Positions 1 through 12,176 of a stretch of DNA of 64,000 bases are shown here, piece by piece. The DNA is from Incurvaria masculella (Eukaryota > Arthropoda > Insecta > Lepidoptera > Incurvariidae). Both the position numbers and the translations under genes were made by a program. Below the pieces are notes generated by a model that ran no database searches, was not told the DNA's origin, and saw only the letters and a list, made by a program, of their open reading frames with translations. Every line of letters begins with the position of its first letter. The first letter of the stretch is position 1. The stretch is taken from NCBI GenBank assembly GCA_946894095.1, contig OX335645.2, forward strand, positions 16,639,001 through 16,703,000, in the 5' to 3' direction.

Positions 1-246
1 AGGTGACATACGCTTCGCTAGCTCACGAATATCTAAGATCTCGCAATTCTTACGGAACGAGTGAGCGGAACGACTCGGGAATAATTTTTTTGTGGAACGT
101 TGAAAGAATTCTTTGGAAATACTAAGACGAATTAAATTGAAATTAAATCGATATTATCATCATCCCAATACGAAAATTCAAAGGACAATTGATTCTTAAA
201 TAAAGTTGAACGTTTAAAAGTAAATTTGGGTGATTCAGAGTGGTCA
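1..246. other. unassigned A+T-rich sequence
   Basis: No coding pattern, RNA or repeat was recognised before the first MITE copy. The last few bases resemble the sequence that separates the two copies. Confidence 0.3.
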
Positions 247-591
247 GTCTGAGTTCTGACCTAAATTGGCATTTACGGCGAACCGATTGACTGGCGTTTT
301 CCGTGAAAACGTCAAACTCCATGCAAGTTTTTAATAGATATTCTGTGGTTTTACTTCTTCAAGCTGTCAAAGTCAAACTCGGATTCCTTATTTGTATGAA
401 AACGCGGAGTCGGCGTAAACAGCAACGTCGACATATTTATGGCAACGTTGAGTAAGCTGTCAAATCAAACTTGGACTCGCAAATGTTAGTTCGATTAACG
501 CCCACTGCGCGCGCTCTTCAATTTCTCCATACATTTTAAAATGCCAGGCGGTCGGTTTGCCGTAAACGCCAATTTAGGTGACAACTGAGAC
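247..591. mobile_element. MITE, copy 1 of a tandem pair
   Basis: A non-coding element of about 345 bp with terminal inverted repeats of roughly 28 bp. The left end begins GTCTGAGTTCTGACC and the right end finishes GGTGACAACTGAGAC, its near-perfect reverse complement. It contains no open frame of note. A second copy follows after about 19 bp in the same orientation, and the short sequence CAGAGTGGTCA precedes both copies. The ends and lack of coding make this a non-autonomous DNA transposon. The superfamily is not assigned because no clean target duplication could be separated from the tandem arrangement. Confidence 0.6.
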
Positions 592-610
592 TACAGGCTC
601 AGAGTGGTCA

Positions 611-958
611 GTCTGAGTTCTCACCTAAATTGGCGTTTACGTAACTTCGAAGTTCCGTAAAAACGTCAAACTCCATACAAGTTTTTACTAGATATTCTGT
701 GGTTTTACTTCTTCAAGCTGTCAAAGTCAAACTCGGACTTCCGATTTGTATGAAAACGCGGAGTTGACGTAAACGGCAACGTCGACGTATTTGCGGCAAC
801 GTTGAGTAAGCTGTCAAATCAAGCTCGGACTCGCAAATGTTAGTTCTAATAACGCCCACTCCGCGCGCTCTTCAATTTCTCCATATATTTGAAAACGCCA
901 GTCATATTGAAACAAGTACAGTATAGTTGAAAAAGCCAATTTAGGTGACAACTGAGAC
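611..958. mobile_element. MITE, copy 2 of a tandem pair
   Basis: Same element and orientation as the preceding copy, offset by 364 bp. Most of the interior is shared, including the stretch around TCAAGCTGTCAAAGTCAAAC. Point differences are scattered along it, and it differs most next to its right end, where an ACAAGTACAGTATAG-like stretch is present. The inverted ends are retained. Tandem arrangement points to a segmental duplication or an insertion next to an existing copy. Confidence 0.6.
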
Positions 959-1950
959 TTCGGGTACAGGATCTAGTAGGCAATTGCATAATAATAATTT
1001 ACTGTATCCGCGTTAGAGCGGAGTTTACTTTAAAACTTTAAAAACTCACTGTCGGTTATCCCTCTCTGGTGAGAGTTGGCTGCAAGTGTGGCTCGACGCC
1101 ACTCCGCACCATATAAAATGACCTTGACTTATAACTTGGCTGATACTCCTCTAAGGTGCTCTGCGGTGCCAAGATGCGGTCGCTTCGCCCTTACTTCGAT
1201 AAACCACGACCAATACAAAACGTGGAATTTCTCAATAGAATGACCGAAGAAGTGCCAGAACTTAGACACACAATTCTACGTCGAAGTGCCAAGACGAAAT
1301 CACAGCTGTCACAGAGAGGAGGCTGAGAACGAAAAGGGACAAATGATTTTAATTTCAGAAATAAATTAGAACTGTTTCAGTGAACATATAAGTTAGACAC
1401 ATCGTTGGACAAATACAAAATACTGAATATCTCAAGTAAGGATACCCAAACATAGGAAACTGAGCGCAGCTGTAACAATCAGTGTCTCAAACAAACATTC
1501 AACAATTCGTTATAAAACTGAACATCTTTAGATTTTGTAAAAACAATTTGCGCCTTGGGTAAATACGAGTATTAACAGCGTGAAATGGGATTTCGTGACT
1601 GAGTGGGATTTAATGCTGCGCTAATAAAATAAGCCTGGTGAGTTTCATTCATTTGTAATTATTACATAATAATATTGAAATAGATCTCCAAATTGTGAAG
1701 TGTCAGAATTATTTGTTTAAAACACCTTAATACACCGTGAGGTTACGAAGCTTATCCTATGGAGCCAATAGTGAATTTACTGCAAAATAATAATATGTTC
1801 ATGTTTCAGCGATAAGATAAAAAAAATATTAAATTCGTTCCAAGGTCTCAAGGTCAACAGGATCGTGAGAATATAATAAAATACCATAGCATGTTAAATG
1901 TGCTTCGATATAATTGGGAAAACGAGATAAATATTACTTAACTCTGGGAA
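959..1950. other. unassigned sequence
   Basis: About 1 kb with no recognisable gene, RNA or repeat. Short open frames here have no exon-like features. Confidence 0.3.
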
Positions 1951-2277
1951 CTATGATACCGTGTACATAATCCGTTCTTTGGAAATTACACCAATGATGA
2001 TGTCTATTTTGTATGCCATCATAATGGGCGATATATCCGCAAGTCGCTAAACACGCAAAGCATCCCCGTATCTAGACAGCATGAAATGACATGGCTCATC
2101 AAAGCATATCTCCACATATCGTTCCGTCACGAAATCCACAGAAACGAGCCACATTACGGACACAATATCATGCCGCATCCTTGTCGTCGAGAGTGAGCTG
2201 ACATTAGCCGTGACATTAGCGACGCAGCAACAAAATATCGGATGCGCCATTATAGAATGTAAGTACTTGCTTAACAT
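1951..2277 (-). pseudogene. degenerate Tc1-like transposase fragment (tentative)
   Basis: Read on the minus strand, the frame contains FDE followed by CHFML, then SRYGDALRV, a stop codon (TAG at 2047-2049) and R. It continues in frame with IDIIIGVIS before another stop. In Tc1-family transposases the second catalytic aspartate lies in a motif like F-[ST]-D-E-S-R-F, followed by V-W-R and then a G-V-M-V-W-G-A-I-S-like strand. The order and spacing here fit that pattern if the TAG replaces a Trp codon. No N-terminal DNA-binding region, third catalytic residue or terminal repeats were found, so it is at best a short decayed relic. Chance resemblance is possible. Confidence 0.35.
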
Positions 2278-3516
2278 TGCATAAGGCCAAACGGAGTCAG
2301 GCAGATACTGACGTCAGCGAAATACCAACATACACGATACAATGGATATCTAATTGACGGGTGAAGCGCGTAGATGTGAACCAACATATATTTTGCAACT
2401 CAAAGGCAAAGGAGTAAAAAACTGATCGGTGCGAGTTGGGCTCGAGCGTCTAGAGGTCCGTACTATATTTTTCTGTAGAACTATCTTTTGTTCGTAAGCT
2501 AATTGGGTAGGGTGAAGGATTCCTTACTTCGGCAGCTGAGGAATATAATAGTACTGATTTGCTGCCAATATTAAGTGATTTTTTTATTTGTGTTGGTGCT
2601 GTTATAGTTCGGCCACAACATAATTCTCTCAAATTTTAAAATACATATCTGATATAGTTTTCCTCAAATCAATCGTTGGTACTCATGGAGCTTCACCTCC
2701 ATGTTGGTACTATATTTAGGTTTTACGATTATTATTTTCAGTAATTTCGAAAATGGAGACATATCCGAAAATATCTTTTATTATCTTTTATTCTAGTTAT
2801 TTAAAATGATTCCCAATGTTCACTTAGGAGTAAACGTTCGTTTCCAAATAATATTCAGTTTTCATCATTCCCTACATTTAATGATATTATGATTTTTCTT
2901 ACCGATTTCAAAACTTAACTCATGAATCTCTGGTTAACTATCGAAAAATTAACGGACCGAAAGACAGAATGAGACCTCAACAAGATAATTGAATTTTTGA
3001 TCGTTTGTGGTGCGGAACCCTAAAACCTGTCCGCGAAAAAGGTCACGAGTAATCTATCGGCGGATTGATCGAGAGAAGATCGAAAGCTAATTACAAACTA
3101 ATTTCCTCATCGAATATTCAAAGTGATTGTCGGGTAATGGTGCGGTAAGAACATTTGCATGTCAATACGACGGGTCCGGGCTCGACGATTTAGGGGATCT
3201 TGGGTCCCGGCTGAGGAGGGTCGCAGAAGGCTTCGTTTAGGGTTTTAAGGTGAATCCTCTGTTTCCGTCATTGGTGATAAAGCCAAGACGTCCACTTTGA
3301 GTACAAACTCGTCTCGCGCTTCGTGCCGCGCTAGGTGTCTCTCGGTTATGCATTCATTTCGCGTTTATGATGTTAAAATGTATCATTATACGACTTAGAC
3401 ATATCCGCTGGTGACAAAATAAATAAAAACACAATTTATGTGATTGTTAGTGAGTGTTATGTTGATGGGTTCCATTTGGAGACGATTAAGTTCTCTCCGA
3501 GAACTAAACGATTGTC
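2278..3516. other. unassigned sequence
   Basis: No gene, RNA or repeat recognised. The stretch 3010-3350 is somewhat richer in G+C and looks unique, but no splice-bounded open frame is evident. Confidence 0.3.
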
Positions 3517-3917
3517 TGTGAGGTATATGGCGTGGCGTAGTAATGAAAGTTGTGGCTTATGAACGCGGAAATCATAAAAAATAAGACGAATGTGTTTTTA
3601 GGTAAAACCAATTTATTAGACTAAACAAAACCGAATACAAATTTAACATCGCAAGCTAACTGTACCTCATATCACATTACCGCACTCATGTTAAAAAGCT
3701 CGAAACCGCATATTAACGAGTGACTGTGAGGTACCTAGCGTAGTACTGAAAGTTGTGGCTTATGAACGCGGAAATAATAAAAAAATAAGACGAATGTATT
3801 TTTACGTAAACAAATCTATTAGACTAAACCTAACCGAATACAAATTTAATATCGCAAGCAAACTGTATCTCATGTTTCACATTGCCGTGCTCATGTTAAA
3901 AAGCTCGAAACCGCATA
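3517..3917. repeat. tandem duplication, two units offset by 208 bp
   Basis: Unit 1 (3517-3712) and unit 2 (3725-3917) share about 195 bp. Both begin TGTGAGGTA, contain GTGGCTTATGAACGCGGAAA and end AAAGCTCGAAACCGCATA. Differences are scattered substitutions and small indels. There is no coding potential. This is either a local duplication or two copies of an unnamed repeat. Confidence 0.75.
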
Positions 3918-5187
3918 GTTAGCAGTGCGTGAGGTCGGCGGGCAGCGGCTGCAGCGCTGCGGGGCTGCGAGCCACCGCCAAGTTCTTTATATCCCGTGAA
4001 CTTTCTTCACGGACTTTGATAGCTTTACAGCACGATGAAGCGGGACTTAAAACTAATCACTGTGCTGATACTTTGGTTTTATAACTCATTCTGACGGCGG
4101 ACGCTTTGGTTTTTTTTGCTTTATTAACGATTAATAGCTCGGCCTAGCCATTAGGATGGTGTACGCCGAAATGAATGTATTAATTCAATACTGATCGTAG
4201 TTTTATGTTATTTCCTAGAAGGAGCAGTAAAAGCACTATTACGACCAGTTAAAATTATTATTTCTTCTTTAATTATCTTAGACCTACGTTTAATATATTG
4301 CGATGCAATTACGCAATTCAATAAAAAGCGAATTACTAACTTTCAACAAACTGTCAATTAAACAAAAATTTTCGTTTTAAATTTGGTTATATCTAAAGAA
4401 ATCAAATACAATTTATTGATTCCGTAAATAAACAAAAAAGTACCAGGTGCAAGAAGACGAGTGACAACAACAGAAATAAATATAAAAACATAAAAAAATA
4501 TATTAAAAAGGATTTAGGCGAATGAGCCAAGACTAATGAACTAAAAAAACGGCAAAATTATCCATTACGATTTAATTCATTTCACTTCTATTGAGTTCCA
4601 GTTGGAGCTAGCCCGTTACCGACCGATATTAAGCTTGCATTAAAATCTCTATAACACTTTGAGCATAACGTCTAACAATATGTGTGAATCAATGTTTTTG
4701 ACAAAGCGCTAACTATAGCTTATATTTACATTACGTAACGTTTTTCGGAACACTAACAAGGTAACTTTTCGTTAAGGAAATATATCATGTCAAATCAAAA
4801 TAATAAAACTACATAGTCGCTTTAAACAAAAAGTATACTCCATTGCGAAAAAAGTATCACAATAAAATCTATAGGCAAGGTGTAAAACAAACACAACTTG
4901 CATTTTGATAGTGATTGCGATCTTAGGCGCATCCAAGATTTACATAACCGGCCTAAAATAGCAAGTGTATTGTGTTGGAACGAAGTTCATGTTCAAATTA
5001 AATATTCATGAACCATTTAGCCTGTTAGTATTTTTAACTTATTTAAAATGCCATCCGCCCCTTTGCGGTCATCAACCCTCAAATGAATTTGTAATTAAAA
5101 CTTTACCCGGAGTTCTGCTTACTGCTTCCACAATGTCGGGTTCATTATTAGTGCCGTGTTACCTGAAACGAAAAGATACATTATAAA
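3918..5187. other. unassigned A+T-rich sequence
   Basis: After a short G+C-rich patch near 3925-3985, the DNA is A+T-rich with frequent stops in all frames. Nothing was recognised. Confidence 0.3.
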
Positions 5188-5600
5188 GTTTTTTAACCGA
5201 CTTCAAAAAAGGAGGAGGTTTTCAAGTGGACAATTTTTTTTAAGTTTGTTCCCTCAGAACTTTTTACTGGGTGAACCGATTTTGATGATTATTTTTTATT
5301 TGAAAGCTGGTGGTTTCCGTGTGGTCCCATTTTTTAATTTGGTTTAGTTCTGACAATAACATCCACCAGAAAATCATATAAGTCTTAAATTTGCATTAAG
5401 TATGTGCGCGACAAATGGACGAATAACTCAATATCACGCCAACCGATTTCGATGATTCATTTTTTATTGGAAAGGACGTAAAAATTAGGTAGAGAACTTC
5501 AGATTCATTTAAAAAATAAAAAATAAACAAACATTGCAACAAAAAAAACCAACTTCAAACTAAAAGTAGTCCAAAACCAATTAACATGCACTAAAACGTG
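5188..5600 (+). repeat. interspersed lepidopteran repeat with AACCGACTTCAAAAAAGG head
   Basis: Begins TTTTTTAACCGACTTCAAA and carries GGAGGAGGTTTTCAA, CCTCAGAACTTTTTACTGGG and GTGAACCGATTTTGATGAT. The ACCGATTTYGATGAT phrase recurs about 175 bp later. I recognise this layout as a very common dispersed repeat in moth and butterfly genomes. A related phrase near the right end (AACCAACTTCAAACT) repeats the head in direct, not inverted, orientation. The class (non-LTR 3' region or Helitron-like) cannot be settled by reading. Confidence 0.55.
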
Positions 5601-5640
5601 AAAAAATTTAGAATAATGTATGATAGGATTTCAAGGATCA

Positions 5641-5702
5641 GTTGGTTCTAATTCGAGGAATGTCGACAGTGAATTGGTACATTCTCTGCTTGTTCCGCGC
5701 AA
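5641..5702 (-). pseudogene. non-LTR retrotransposon ORF fragment
   Basis: On the minus strand this short piece translates as MYQFTVDIPRIRTN. The same phrase occurs at 31615-31720 (KFTVDIPKIRTH) and in drifted form at 27225-27370 and 30990-31210. In the longer copies it precedes a motif resembling the R-x-x-R-L-W-N-x-L-P stretch near the C-terminus of Jockey/R1-type reverse transcriptase ORFs. The fragment is truncated on both sides. Confidence 0.55.
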
Positions 5703-6339
5703 AGTGTCCTCAAAGAATTTATGTATTTAACGTGAAGGTGTACGTCATTATACTTACCATGAAAGTCAGTCATTCATATTAAGAGGACCGTAAAAAATAC
5801 TCCAAGCCGTCAAGCTAGTATGGCTCGTTGCAAATCTCGGATATTTCCGAATGCTCATGGGCACGGTTGCTATCCTAGACATTGACGGGGTTATTTACCG
5901 CGCATTCTGAAATTGAATAGGATGTAATTGTATCTCTACGACCAGCATGGCAAGCTATTTCCAGAGCGAAGGCTATTAATTAGTTACTTACATCATACAT
6001 ACTTCTATTGTACATTTTTTGTGACTGAGAGTTTCCAAGTTCGCTTATCCGATCTCCTACGGCAAATATCCTACTCAGACATGGAATGACCCGCATGACA
6101 CAGAACTGCCGACACACAAATAAAATTTAAGGACCAATACAAAGTCCGAGCTCGCAACAGCAAGCTGGGAACAAAGAGTCCATAACTCAGTCGCCCTGTC
6201 ATAATTCAACGTTCGCCAGGTTTTTTCGGTATCTTTTTGGACGACGAAGTTTAGGCCCCGCTGCGGAAAATGCGTTATTTAAAGTCATGCGAACGTAAAG
6301 TTGAATATTCAAAAGGATTTATGCGTGGAAGGCGCGATG

Positions 6340-6860
6340 TGAGTGAAACTTCTTGCTCATCAAGTGTATGTACGCATGTACCTAACCCGTCTTTCCCCGC
6401 CTGCCCACTCGCTGTCTTCTCTTACTCCTACAGCTGTATTTATAGTGGCAGGACTAACTTTAATCCGCCCGACTAAACCGGTTTTTGTATAGTTAGTCCG
6501 GTGCTAATCTCGTACTAAGTTTTGACAGGTGTTCTCTGAATACGAATACTAGTGTATCCAGAGGACACCCTGCCGTCACACCATCCAAGCATTATAACTA
6601 GCATTAGTATGCAATGCATATACCTACCCCCTCTCCCCTCGCTTCCTACCCGCCGTCATTCATTGCACCCAACTAGTCCGTAGCACCACTGCTTCTACCT
6701 CTCCCTTGCCGTCGCCCCATTCGCATTCCCCTAGCATTTAGTATGCTACGCAGGTACATGCGTAGCATAGCCCCTCAGCCCCGCTTCCAACACGCCGACT
6801 TCCGTTTCACTATACGTTAGAGGGGAGAGGTGGCTGAGGCACTCGTACCTAACGAATGGT
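6340..6860 (+). repeat. three diverged C-rich repeats
   Basis: Three stretches near 6360-6415, 6605-6660 and 6735-6800 share a layout: a TATGYA-type start with a TACCTA or GTACAT phrase, then C-rich sequence ending in a GCC(G)ACTTCC or GCCGTCATTC-like phrase. Similarity is modest and boundaries are uncertain. Two further stretches here (around 6528 and 6560) form an imperfect inverted pair CAGGTGTTCTCTG / CAGAGGACACCCTG. Confidence 0.35.
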
Positions 6861-9800
6861 CTTAATTTTTCGTAACGCTTGAAGTTTCACTTTAAAAACG
6901 TTTTTTCTTCAGGACTTCGACGATCAACTTAGTACCTACCTAACCCTTTTAGGCTTAGAATTTGGGTACTACGCATCCTATATTATGGAAGCCGATTCGC
7001 TCTTAATCCTTATTTTTGAGCGTTTAATGTATTTAAAGGGGTATAGATTTTTAAATATAGTAAATGGCTTTCTGATATCCCCTAGCTAGACTCTAATCAT
7101 ATTTATCAGTTCCCGATGAAGTAACTCGAATACAATTATTAATCTTAAATAAGTATGCCCGCAATGTCATTGCAAGAAAGTAACCTCAATAATGGGAACA
7201 GCGGCGAATAGTTTTTCAAGAATAGGATATAACAAGTTATCTCTATAACGTAGATAAGCGCACGTAACCGCCCCCCCCCTCCCGAGAGGGCCGCCCGCAC
7301 GTAATCGCAATATTCATTATATGCTCGTCCTTCACGAAAGAGCAAAAACGGTAAACGCAACGAGCAATGTGTTAGTACAGCCAACATTAATGTTTACCCA
7401 AAATTAGGTCCACCCCTATGGATCGTTCAATATAGCATACCTAAGGCAGTACCTATTGCGATATTGTACATTGCTTGAAGGCGCTGAATTTATTTAAATT
7501 TAGTTCTGGTAAACCAGTCATACGCTTACTTTTAATTTCCTTCTGAAATTATTTGGTATTATTACGAAATAACATAAAGGTTAACTTTAATTATTCGTAG
7601 TGTTAGAGGTATCGTTGAATTGATTGAAAAACATACCTGTTTAACCAAACTGAACGGGCAGATAACCTTAAGGTAAATTGACCTTAGACAATTTGACAGT
7701 GAGTGCGTCGAGGCTGTACATTCACACTTGTTCCCTAATGGTGGATTTAAATGGTCTGCAATCTAATTGAAATCGGCTCATTATTAACACATTTTTAATG
7801 TCCCGTGAAAACGAATACAATTTTATTAAATGACGATCGCTGCACGACACACATTACCTGCGTCGGTATACACTTAAGGTCGAACGTCGGAACATATAAT
7901 TTGCATATAAATCTCGTTAAGATAAGTTCAGCGCTACTGCGTTGACCGGGGTACGTAGTGGCAGGAGGTTATCATCAAATCACTGTTTTAACTACATCGT
8001 TGCACGACATCTAAAGTACAATCCACGATACGTGATGACATGAAAAAACAATGCAGCAATTCTCACATAACCTTAATCCGAGCAAAGAGTCTGCCGCCCT
8101 GAATTCACTAAGTAACAAGATATCGCAATGAGATAACAACGCACGAATATATACAACAAAATAACAAAACAAACGATAAAGAATACAAAACAAACAGCCC
8201 GGCTAAAGTTAACTCGAATCCGAAACCAGAAAAATAATGGTCCAATAAGAACAATGAACCCTCAAAAAGCGATTTGAAAATGCAAAGAAAAAATATAGGA
8301 GACGCACAAGGAATAGCAGCGAAGCATCAGGTCGTGCGGGGGACCAGCCGGGGCGGGGTTGCGGGGTTGGCGGGGTCGCATTTACAGAGGAGTCAAATCA
8401 AGAGGAACGGGTGGGACTGAGGCTTAATTTGAAAATATACAATGCAGCGACGGCCCATAAAGTCACAGTCTAGCATATTTTTTACAGAGATTTTTTAGCA
8501 AAATGCTCTTTAGAAGTATGCTCGATTTTGGCGCCGCAGTGGAGTATGATTTATATGGAAGTTATGACAAAATGTTTCGTAACAATATACTCGATTTGGC
8601 ATCATGGTTTAACTGGACTGGCATGGGCCATCCGGACATAACCACGGGTTAGATAAATTACGTTAAAAACCATAAAAATACTTTTGGCGCCTTACTAATG
8701 CATGTATTTAAGATCGTTAAAGTAAAATTTCATTTTGGAAGTATACGCGACGTTAGCGCGGTCTCGTGACCATCATGGGTCGCTGCATGGTATACTTTTA
8801 AATAACGCGGGACCGAGAGTAGGTTCGAGAAATCAAACATGGGCACATTCTTTCATTTCCGAAACAATCTTAAACGTGTGTCGCGTCGTTGGGATAGGCA
8901 CGTCCATTTAATTCGAAGGATCGGCAATTGATGCGACGATATCGCCGCCATAGCCCCTGCCCGCCATGCCCCCGCCTCCCCCCTAGTCACGGCAGGAACG
9001 CGATCCTGGGTGGCTCGACCTACTTGGAACGTTTCTTTGAAGTTTTTATTTGTAGCCTTCGTGGAGAGTACTTTGTAAATTTAACAACCGAAACAATTCA
9101 CGTTTGATCTAAACCGATTTCAAGTTTCGACTTGAGTAGGTATATTTTTATCGCTGGGAATTTAACAAAGGCCCTCTAAGAAAGCCTTTAAATGTGGAAA
9201 TACGTACTTTTACTCGAGTAGACAATTAAAAAGTCTGCTGGCTTAAACCTGGAGCCAAAATGTTTTTATTAACTAACGCAGACTAATATTTTCCGGATTT
9301 GTTAGCGGATACACTAAACAACTTTTAGTGTTATATTAAGCAAATTTGAAAAAAAAAAGAGTTATTGTCTCTACTTTCAGTTAACTTAAAGGGTTATATT
9401 GTAAATAAGTAGCATAACGATGCAGATAATGTACTAATATATATTATAATAGCTTTTAGAACATTGCATCATTATAATGTTTCTTATTTAGCATAGCACC
9501 GAGATTTATGGCCGTTGTCCTGATTTCAATTCCCCCTGTCGTCTTCCTCTTTCATGGAGCATAGAATTTTAGTTGCGAGTACCTCCATGGTTCGGGGCTA
9601 ACGTTACACTGGTAGTCACCTTTATGGTATTTTTACCACCACCCCTATTTGCTAGGGTTAAACTCGCCCGATTTGGAAGGGATCAAGAGTATGAATGTAC
9701 AGTAACAAAAGGGAAAATATAACTAACATAAAAGTTTGAACACAGCATCGCTTTGATATGTAATAACTTAAGTAATGTTGTTTCCGAAACTAATTCAATC

Positions 9801-10176
9801 ATAAGATTGGCGGAGGTGTCCTTAGAGGCATGCTCACCCATCAAAATCAATTTACGCCGAGTGTGTGTCGGGTGGGGCGACGGCGGAGTCTGCGAGTCGA
9901 CATGGCGACGCACGCTATTGAATTCTGTGTCGCTGGCTGTTTCTATAATTCCATTGGCGGCGTTAAGGGAAAATCTATACACGGCGGCATTCCATTAAAT
10001 CAATCTATACAGTATCAGGAATACAGTTCACTGAAGACTGAAGAAACAATTTGATTAGTGTAGGTATGGGTAGTAATGCAAGGATACTTGAACATTTGAA
10101 TCAGTTTATTAAAAATCAACACTTTCCTTTTGTTTGCCGTATAACATTACTTCACTGAATTTGTTTCTTATAAATC
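6861..10176. other. unassigned sequence
   Basis: A 3.3-kb stretch in which I see no gene, RNA or repeat. There is a short C-run near 7269-7278 and a G-rich patch near 8334-8372. Overlapping short frames near 9680-10054 on both strands have no recognisable motifs and are probably chance. Confidence 0.3.
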
Positions 10177-10200
10177 AACGAGTTCGATTCCCGGCTAGGA
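10177..10200 (+). repeat. tRNA-like B-box remnant of a SINE
   Basis: The phrase CGAGTTCGATTCCCGGC matches the T-arm/B-box of a tRNA and is followed by an A- and T-rich stretch, as in tRNA-derived SINEs. No A-box or cloverleaf is recognisable upstream, so this is not a functional tRNA gene. Confidence 0.4.
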
Positions 10201-12176
10201 AAACGGTTTTTTTTTCTTATTTTTTTATAAAAATCGGCCTCATGCCTCCTTTTAGTGTTATCGCTATTTCTTATAGTTTCGGATTTGGCCCTGAAGGCAC
10301 ACTTGAAAAATTTACTAGGTTTAAGCATGTTATATGCAATGCGATTAGTTCATCTCTGTGCTAGAAATAGATTTGGCTATAGTCGGTGGCACACTTGATC
10401 AATCACTTTTTACTGGAGTTTAAATGTCAGTGAGTAAAGAGATGGCAAACGGACCGCAGATACTACACGCCACTGAATATGCCGTTTCCTGAACAGGATG
10501 TTGTATTTGACGCGTGAACAAATCGAAATTGGTCCTTTCGAGCCGAGCGGGGTCCGGGTTCGTATGGCGCGAGGGTGGAGGGGGAGGGGGAGCGGTGACG
10601 TGACGCGGGTGAGAGCGTTGCCAGTGGCAGGAGGTCTCGCTCCGCAGCTCTCTTTAGAAAAAAAAAAACACTATATTTAGATTCCCCGAAAGAAGCGGAA
10701 GAAGCAAATGCAAAGGACATTGCCGATTTTACTTAAACGATACCGTATCAACCAAACGTATTTTCATTCCTCACATGCTTACACACAATAATTAATTTGG
10801 CTTACTTTACTTTCACAGCAGGATTAACCCGTCAGACACTTTTAAAAATGCATATTTGAGGTTAGTCTTGTGAAATGTTACTTCTTTTTGTGTCTTTGTT
10901 TACACGGAAAGGCAAGGACTTTCAGCGTAGAACCATATTTTTTTCTATTAATTACGAAAAAGGCATTTAAGTTAAATTATAATTAAAATAGTAGTTGACG
11001 AATAATTACAAACATGTATGTTTGTAGAGGAAGCGAAATCAGTATGCTATGATCAAACAGAATGGTTGTAAACCTAAAATAAATTGATCTGGCTTCCAGT
11101 CGGTTCTCCGTAAAGTATTGAAGACGTCCGGAGCTGCCAGATATTAGTATAGAAAATAGACCAAAACTAAACCGGAAGTATAATGATAAAATATTTTATT
11201 AGTAACATAATTCATTTTACAATATACGGAGTGTATTGTGTTTAGATTTTTATTGCAGATTAACGACTGTGACATTAATCATTTAGCTGAAATCGCAAGA
11301 TAGGATTAAAATGTCGTTACCTATTACAGCGAAAATACACAACATCTGACAACAATGAGAACAACATGTTGTGAACTTTTTTCAAAATAATAATCCTTGT
11401 CCGCTGGGACTTTCATGAATTAGTAATTGAAAAATATTATTTTTAATTTTCATTTTCAATCACATAATTTTGAAATCGGTCTTCGTGAATGTACTCTTTA
11501 ATGCGATTTTGATTTCGGCAATGGCGCAGAGGCATTCATGGTTTTCTGGAGATGTGCAGATACGTTTACCAGAAATTCCACACAACTTTAAAAAAAGTCT
11601 TGCATTTTGGAATAAACTCAGTGCGTCCTGCTTTTACATGATGAATCAAAAACAAATATGTACATAAGTGTAATAAAATAAAATCCAGAAACCAAGAACA
11701 AAACACGTTCTTGTTAGAAACACTTTAACGACCATTCAAGTACGCCATAATTTCAAGTTCCATTGCGGAATATTTATAATGTAAAATATGATTCACGACC
11801 AACTAATTGGTTCGGCCCTGCATGGATCAAACGCACTTATGTACAAAGTAGTACATAATTAGTCTAGCTGAGAGCCACGTGAGTGTTGCCAGGCAGCGGC
11901 GGCTTTCGAAGAGCCCGAGACGTATTGAGCCGCGGAGCAATTATGATGTTAGCTCCGCTTTATGTCCGACACCAAATAATGGTTTTTCGGCTCGTATAAA
12001 ATTGAGCCGCGAGTTATTTCGCGTTTTACGACGACCGCCATTGTCGGTGCGCGTCGGGGGTGGGAGCGTGTCTTAATTCATTACAGTGCTGTGTGGACGC
12101 GCCTTTACGGCCGCCGCAAGGCTGCGGGGATCGACAGCTCCGGAGGATTTTATTGTTTGGGAAATCGCGTAGAAAG
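10201..12176. other. unassigned sequence
   Basis: No gene or repeat recognised. A G-rich patch at 10570-10600 and a G+C-richer stretch at 11870-12130 (many CpG) stand out from the A+T-rich surroundings, but no convincing exon was found in either. Confidence 0.3.

Noticed and set aside
10177..10200. tRNA gene
   Set aside because: Only a T-arm-like stretch is present and no cloverleaf can be built.
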